Shown in pieces: positions 62,801 through 64,000 of a stretch of 64,000 nt of DNA. Source of the DNA: Anisus vortex (Eukaryota > Mollusca > Gastropoda > Planorbidae). The notes under the pieces are model-generated. The model worked only from the letters and a program-made list of their open reading frames with translations, did no database searches and was not told where the DNA came from. Made by a program: the position numbers and the translations under genes. How positions within the stretch are numbered: position 1 is the first letter of the stretch; every line of letters begins with the position of its first letter. The stretch lies in NCBI GenBank assembly GCA_949126835.1, contig OX421507.1, positions 32,006,882-32,070,881 on the forward strand, read 5' to 3'.

Positions 62801-63706
62801 AGTAGTTTAGGTCTGGGTTTACATTGACAAAAGTGTTTTTTAAATTTGTTTTATAAATTATGTCACTTGTGGGAAATCTTATCTTGTATATATTGCAGAT
62901 GCTTCTTCTGTTACGAAGATTACTGCGTCCTACGCTGATCCAAGGCCCGAGTCTAGTCTTGCATTTTTATCAGTGTTTTAAATGATGTTATGTTACTGTT
63001 TTTTCCTGGCTTGTTAAGGCAACCCATTTCCATGCCCAGCTGCCACTCGGGAAGAAAGAACTCTTATGTGCATTAAATGTGCATTAATCTTGTATGGATT
63101 AATCCCTGGATTGGTAAAAGTACTATATCCCTATCTGAAATAATAGTTTACAAAATTGAATTGTATTTGTAAAGTAGTCCATAGCACTTGTCACCAAATA
63201 GTTTCTATGACCATGATATAGACTTTATTCTCTTATTAGATTCTACACAGCAAAGTGTAGCAAGCAATGTATCTTATTAGATTCTACACAGCAAAGTGTA
63301 GCAAGCAATGTATCTTATTAGATTCTACACAGCAAAGTGTAGCAAGCAATGTATCTTATTAGATTCTACACAGCAAAGTGTAGCAAGCAATGTATCTTAT
63401 TAGATTCTACACAGCAAAGTGTAGCAAGCAATGTATCTTATTAGATTCTACACAGCAAAGTGTAGCAAGCAATGCATCTTTTAGACACATTTATAGACAC
63501 ACATGTAGACACTTGTCAACAATTAAATATTTTTTTTGCTCTCATTTCAGAATGCTTCGTGGCCAGCAAACCTTTTTCTTCCCCATATTTTTGTCAGAAT
63601 CTTTAAGTCCGTGTGCCATTGTTTACGGGGCGGCCATTCCTATAGCAGCTTACTTTGTCATCAAGAACCTGATCATTAATCCCATTTTAAAACAGCAGAA
63701 ACAGAA
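35818..63706 (+). CDS. DNAJC11: DNAJC11 orthologue, mitochondrial J-domain protein, 3' end outside window
   Basis: DNAJC11 is associated with the mitochondrial outer membrane and with MICOS/SAM complexes that shape cristae. Twelve exons (35818-35892, 37750-37879, 43374-43447, 44407-44508, 49954-50030, 52652-52826, 54131-54198, 55217-55281, 55685-55809, 57061-57143, 62569-62685, 63551-63706) join in phase to 415 codons. The J domain covers about residues 15-85 with the HPD motif at 43-45 (YHPDKH). [11 protein letters not shown] and [17 protein letters not shown] match human DNAJC11 closely from memory. A hydrophobic stretch ([20 protein letters not shown]) falls at about residues 386-405. The human protein is 559 residues, so roughly the last quarter lies right of the window. 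The start has the same MA...YYxLLNV order as human. Every intron from 2 on carries repeats. Confidence 0.95.
35893..37141. other. DNAJC11 intron 1, no feature seen
   Basis: AT-rich with many short CTATAG/TAGGCCTA words around 36000-36620 and no open frame or tandem array. Confidence 0.55.
37142..37343 (+). repeat. 42-bp tandem copies of the SINE head, 5 copies
   Basis: Units contain TATGGGGCACGGTGATAGAG and TGGCAGTGTGTTC, the box A half of the tRNA-like SINE head. The last unit runs on into the SINE body. Confidence 0.9.
37304..37608 (+). mobile_element. SINE with amplified head
   Basis: GGGGCACGGTGATAGAGTGG, box B-like GGTTCAAAATTC, body and CACCGGCCCTACGAATCAAT tail. It also contains a roughly 60-bp insert near 37490-37540 absent from other copies. 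Confidence 0.8.
37750..37879 (+). CDS. DNAJC11: DNAJC11 exon 2 (HPD motif of the J domain)
   Basis: 130 bp after [27 protein letters not shown] holds helix II and the HPD loop; then a lysine run and FNKLRKAHD. Donor GATG|GTGAGT, phase 1. The tandem array that fills much of intron 2 starts with this donor and its last exonic bases. Confidence 0.95.
37871..40177 (+). repeat. 5'-splice-site-derived tandem array with poly-C tracts, about 55-60 copies
   Basis: Each unit carries CCCATGATGGTGAGTCATG, that is, the last bases of exon 2 plus its GTGAGT donor, then TTTCACATATCTAATCTC and a C-run of 4 to 14. The first three units are each 39 bp and open in the exon's frame. Later units vary in C-run length. 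Confidence 0.96.
40178..40574. other. DNAJC11 intron 2, plain stretch
   Basis: Contains TATATAAGTGCTATAAAAAT near 40340, a possible short dispersed repeat end; nothing else. Confidence 0.4.
40575..40785 (+). mobile_element. SINE, 5'-truncated
   Basis: GGTCCTGGGTTTGAATCTC (box B), GGAGGGTGTC, CTGGCAAACGCTGCTTCACC and a GATCGATTCAGTCC tail. Confidence 0.8.
40806..43058. repeat. 21-bp satellite, about 107 copies, extremely uniform
   Basis: Unit TTGATAATAAACTAAATAAA plus C. Only a handful of point variants in 2.25 kb. 21 bp is 7 codons, so a 758-codon minus-strand frame stays open by construction. Confidence 0.97.
43059..43373. other. DNAJC11 intron 2, 3' end
   Basis: AT-rich with a (GT)n run at 43120-43130 and the polypyrimidine tract TATTTCTCTATTCCCAG before exon 3. 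Confidence 0.6.
43374..43447 (+). CDS. DNAJC11: DNAJC11 exon 3 (end of J domain)
   Basis: 74 bp. With the G of exon 2 it codes [20 protein letters not shown] and TGDME, matching the human segment ending IYDIYGKRGLE. Acceptor TTCCCAG, donor GAG|GTAAGA, phase 0. Confidence 0.95.
43760..44293. repeat. 32-bp minisatellite, about 16 copies
   Basis: Unit GATATGGTAGCTTGACTTAT plus AGATTTGGATAA. It ends about 110 bp before exon 4. Confidence 0.95.
44407..44508 (+). CDS. DNAJC11: DNAJC11 exon 4 (charged helix)
   Basis: 102 bp, 34 codons: [20 protein letters not shown] then [14 protein letters not shown], the highly conserved charged stretch after the J domain. Acceptor GTGTAG, donor AGA|GTAAGA. The 34-bp array begins about 20 bp downstream. 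Confidence 0.96.
44530..49360. repeat. 34-bp satellite, about 4.8 kb
   Basis: Unit TTGTTACTATTGGGTTCAAA plus TAGACTGTTAGGAC, with shorter units lacking the TTACTATT part (GGACTCTTGGGTTC). Uniform on the left and variable in the middle. Fills most of DNAJC11 intron 4. A 967-bp block is duplicated. Confidence 0.97.
49361..49953. other. DNAJC11 intron 4, 3' end
   Basis: No recognised feature; a poly-C run near 49663 and CT-rich sequence near 49810. Confidence 0.5.
49954..50030 (+). CDS. DNAJC11: DNAJC11 exon 5
   Basis: 77 bp: [20 protein letters not shown] then ELADY plus CG. Equivalent to human [20 protein letters not shown]. Acceptor TACCAG, donor CG|GTAAGA, phase 2. Confidence 0.95.
50208..50475 (+). 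mobile_element. SINE, near full length
   Basis: GGGACACGGTGGCTAAGCGG head, altered box B (GGTTTCAGATCC), GGAGGCTGTCCCTGAGTCTA body, GGGTACTTTAC tail. In DNAJC11 intron 5. Confidence 0.85.
50680..50800 (+). repeat. dispersed repeat R1, short copy
   Basis: CCGTGGTCCGAGTCTAGTCT, then GGCAACCCATTCCATGCCC and CCACTCGGGAAGA, as in the other copies. Confidence 0.7.
50801..51089. other. DNAJC11 intron 5, plain stretch
   Basis: AT-rich, with no feature recognised. Confidence 0.5.
51090..51238 (-). mobile_element. SINE head, reverse
   Basis: The reverse strand shows the tRNA-like head: GGTTGAGCGGCAGAGCGTTC (box A part) and GGGTTCAAATTC (box B), then GCTAGGATTTTT. Its 5' edge (CAACCACCTTGCCCTG) became part of the tandem array to the right. 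Confidence 0.8.
51219..52673 (+). repeat. 3'-splice-site-derived tandem array, about 25 acceptor copies
   Basis: The short unit (46 bp) is CCCAAGTCGATCAATAGAAA, TACATTTC(C/T)TGTAACTG and TTGTTTCAG: 22 bp of exon 6 plus the intron end with its acceptor. The long unit (about 94 bp) adds AACCACCTTGCCCTGGGAGG and GTGGCAGTATATAAC. Long units dominate on the left, short units on the right up to the real exon 6. Confidence 0.95.
52652..52826 (+). CDS. DNAJC11: DNAJC11 exon 6
   Basis: 175 bp. With CG of exon 5 it codes [20 protein letters not shown] and then a segment with [20 protein letters not shown] and STKGWAE. The acceptor TTTCAG|CCCAAG is the last of a series of about 25 near-identical copies upstream. 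An ATG at 52680 is internal. Confidence 0.93.
52868..53055 (+). mobile_element. SINE, shortened
   Basis: GGGGCATGGTGGCCGAGAGG head, then CCCGGGTCTGGAGGGTGTTC; the middle part before GCATTGCGCTGGCCACACAA is deleted. Confidence 0.8.
53095..53275 (+). mobile_element. SINE remnant, diverged
   Basis: GACTTGGGTTTAAATCCACC (box B-like), GGGCTGGAGTGACTCTGACT and CATTGTGCTGGTCAGACAAT follow the SINE order but with many changes. Confidence 0.55.
53515..53915 (-). repeat. dispersed repeat R1, longest copy, reverse
   Basis: On the reverse strand: TTACAGACGCTCCTTCTATA start, CAACCCATTCTATGCCCAGA, then TATTTATATGAGCATTGC and TGTTATTGGGTTGTATTTCT. About 400 bp. No coding potential recognised. Confidence 0.7.
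53916..53945 (+). pseudogene. decayed duplicate of the exon 7 acceptor and exon start
   Basis: TTTCTTAG followed by CTTGATATTCATGTGGGCTG, matching exon 7 (CTTGATATTCACGTCGGCTC) with three changes; a TGA falls in frame soon after. The intron upstream of both copies also matches (AGAAGGA, TGCCTGTAA/CGTCTGTAA, TATAAGA). Confidence 0.8.
53945..54050 (+). mobile_element. second tRNA-like SINE head
   Basis: TTGGCTGACCCAGTGGTTAG (box A-like) and GATTCTAACCCTGGCG (box B-like), unlike the common SINE. A related piece lies at 54392-54460 (CCTAGCTGAGTGGTTAGTG). Confidence 0.5.
54131..54198 (+). CDS. DNAJC11: DNAJC11 exon 7
   Basis: 68 bp: [22 protein letters not shown] plus TG. Acceptor TTTGTAG, donor TG|GTAAGC, phase 2. 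A decayed copy of its acceptor and first 22 bases lies 211 bp upstream. Confidence 0.92.
54199..55057. other. DNAJC11 intron 7 with tRNA-like fragments
   Basis: Bases 54392-54460 hold a tRNA-like A box and GGGATCACTTCCCAGCAG; 54571-54612 hold GGGTGTTCAATTCTCATCC, a box B-like piece. The rest is plain AT-rich intron. Confidence 0.5.
55058..55229 (+). repeat. 27-bp tandem array of the exon 8 acceptor, about 6 copies
   Basis: Unit TTATGTAAGGTGTATTATGT plus ATTACAG. Each ends in ATTACAG and starts with the first bases of exon 8. 27 bp is 9 codons, and the array is open in the exon's frame. Confidence 0.92.
55217..55281 (+). CDS. DNAJC11: DNAJC11 exon 8
   Basis: 65 bp. With TG of exon 7 it codes [22 protein letters not shown] plus A, aligned to human [20 protein letters not shown] from memory. 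The acceptor ATTACAG is the last of six identical copies. Donor A|GTGAGT, phase 1. Confidence 0.85.
55326..55580 (+). mobile_element. SINE, near full length, diverged
   Basis: GGGTGGCCGAACTCACTGTC head, GGTTCTGGGTTTGAATCCTG box B, GGAGGGTGTAAATTGAGTCT body, TTTTACTTCACTT tail. In intron 8. Confidence 0.8.
55685..55809 (+). CDS. DNAJC11: DNAJC11 exon 9
   Basis: 125 bp: (M)[20 protein letters not shown] then [21 protein letters not shown] in part. Acceptor ATTACAG, donor CAG|GTGAGA, phase 0. Confidence 0.92.
55868..56049 (+). repeat. 30-bp minisatellite, 6 copies
   Basis: Unit ACTCACAACTTCTAGTCTGT plus GTAGTGTGTA. It begins about 60 bp after the exon 9 donor. Each unit contains CTTCTAG, a possible weak acceptor. 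Confidence 0.93.
56205..56460 (+). mobile_element. SINE, near full length
   Basis: AGAGCAGCAGTGTGTTCTGC head, CATGGGTTCGAATCCTGGTG box B, GGAGGGTGACCCTGAGTCTA body, CACCGGCCCTATGAACAATT tail. Confidence 0.85.
56461..57060. other. DNAJC11 intron 9, 3' part
   Basis: AT-rich; no feature except the strong polypyrimidine tract before exon 10. Confidence 0.55.
57061..57143 (+). CDS. DNAJC11: DNAJC11 exon 10
   Basis: 83 bp: [27 protein letters not shown] plus AG. Acceptor TTTTTCAG, donor AG|GTATGT. The 33-bp array begins exactly at this donor. Confidence 0.93.
57144..57638 (+). repeat. 33-bp tandem array of the exon 10 donor, 15 copies
   Basis: Unit GTATGTCAGAGGCTCTACAA plus CTATGGATTCATT. The first unit is the intron start itself. 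33 bp is 11 codons and the array is open in exon 10's frame ([11 protein letters not shown]). One T/A variant; otherwise perfect. Confidence 0.96.
57669..58383. repeat. about 34-bp minisatellite, about 21 copies
   Basis: Unit GTGATCTCAAGCTGGGTAAT plus TGTGTCCACTTGTA, with variable last bases. More diverged than its neighbour array. Confidence 0.94.
58384..58668. other. spacer between arrays in intron 10
   Basis: AT-rich; nothing recognised. Confidence 0.5.
58669..62345. repeat. 23-bp satellite, about 3.7 kb, about 160 copies
   Basis: Unit CTATAAAGTAGTAGAAATGT plus GTG, with recurring variants GTTGTAG, GCTCTAAAG and TTCGCTC. The variants are arranged in blocks that repeat at 1104 bp. Confidence 0.97.
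62346..62568. other. DNAJC11 intron 10, 3' end
   Basis: AT-rich, no feature besides the acceptor tract before exon 11. Confidence 0.5.
62569..62685 (+). CDS. DNAJC11: DNAJC11 exon 11
   Basis: 117 bp: [20 protein letters not shown] then [20 protein letters not shown], matching human [20 protein letters not shown] and GVPQGVSLKVKL. Acceptor GTCCAG, donor AA|GTAAGT, phase 2. Confidence 0.95.
62890..63090 (+). repeat. dispersed repeat R1, copy
   Basis: TTGCAGATGCTTCTTCTGTT, GAAGATTACTGCGTCCTACG, GAGTCTAGTCTTGCATTTTT and GGCAACCCATTTCCATGCCC. In intron 11. Confidence 0.7.
63232..63480. repeat. 41-bp minisatellite, 6 copies
   Basis: Unit TTATTAGATTCTACACAGCA plus AAGTGTAGCAAGCAATGTATC. It ends about 70 bp before exon 12. 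Confidence 0.95.
63551..63706 (+). CDS. DNAJC11: DNAJC11 exon 12 (last visible)
   Basis: 156 bp: [20 protein letters not shown], then the hydrophobic [20 protein letters not shown] and NPILKQQKQ. Donor AA|GTAAGT, phase 2, so at least one further exon is expected beyond 64000. Confidence 0.94.
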
Positions 63707-64000
63707 GTAAGTAGTCCAGCTCGTTAACCTGATGGTGAGCCAAAGTAGGATTTCTACTTCAGGGTACCAGCAGCCATAAATGTCAACTCAGACAACCAAT
63801 CAATTTCTTGTTGAAGAGACTTGAATTAAGTTTTTTGAGGGGCATCCACATGCCATTGAAAATCATTTGGCATGCCAAGTCTGGCACGTGTGCCATAGTT
63901 TGCCCCCCCCCCCCCTCCTCCAAACTGACTCCGAGTGTTTGACATTTCTTTCTTTCAAATCCTTCTGCTTGTTTTAACAAGAAATTTACTCAAGGGGTAT
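63707..64000. other. DNAJC11 intron 12 start, with hAT-like fragment
   Basis: Bases 63820-63905 match part of the MITE at 8464 (GACTTGAATT, CATTGAAAATCA, TGCCAAGTCTGGCACG, GTGCCATAG). A poly-C run follows at 63904-63916. Confidence 0.6.

Overview
The window is eukaryotic nuclear DNA, AT-rich and intron-dominated, most likely from a gastropod mollusc. That guess rests on the many snail-type tRNA-derived SINEs, the LINE and hAT debris and the minisatellite-filled introns; no species can be named from the sequence alone. Two conserved protein-coding genes can be reconstructed exon by exon, with every splice phase matching. Both run out of the window.

Minus strand, 35450 down to 671: an espin homologue (ESPN-like actin-bundling protein). 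Eight exons give 829 complete codons: about ten ankyrin-type repeats, a polyproline stretch and a long low-complexity linker. The C-terminal actin-binding module is not seen and should lie left of base 1. Plus strand, 35818 to 63706: the DNAJC11 orthologue, a mitochondrial J-domain protein. Twelve exons give 415 complete codons, and the C-terminal part lies right of base 64000. The genes are head to head, with 367 bp between the start codons, probably a shared promoter. From memory, human ESPN and DNAJC11 are both at 1p36.31, so the neighbourhood may be ancient.

Coding exons make up only about 3.7 kb. By adding up array lengths, tandem repeats occupy close to half of the window, all inside introns: 35-bp units at 15-20 kb, 37-bp units at 26-31 kb, poly-C units of about 39 bp at 38-40 kb, 21-bp units at 41-43 kb, 34-bp units at 44.5-49 kb, 46-bp units at 51-52.7 kb, 23-bp units at 58.7-62.3 kb, and a dozen smaller arrays. 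Several show higher-order block duplications (1317, 967, 1104, 525 and 651 bp).

The most unusual observation is that four DNAJC11 arrays are made of copies of an exon's own splice site: the 5' splice sites of exons 2 and 10 and the 3' splice sites of exons 6 and 8. Three of the four begin with units that are a multiple of 3 bp and stay open in the exon's frame, so choosing a different copy would insert whole peptide repeats without a frameshift.

The mobile-element layer includes about fifteen SINE copies, fragments of at least three non-LTR retrotransposons, an hAT-like family with a CGGTTTCGG-rich terminus (three copies), other short TIR elements, and one nested stack at 9.0-12.6 kb where a retrotransposon is split by a 3-kb TIR element that itself carries two further insertions.
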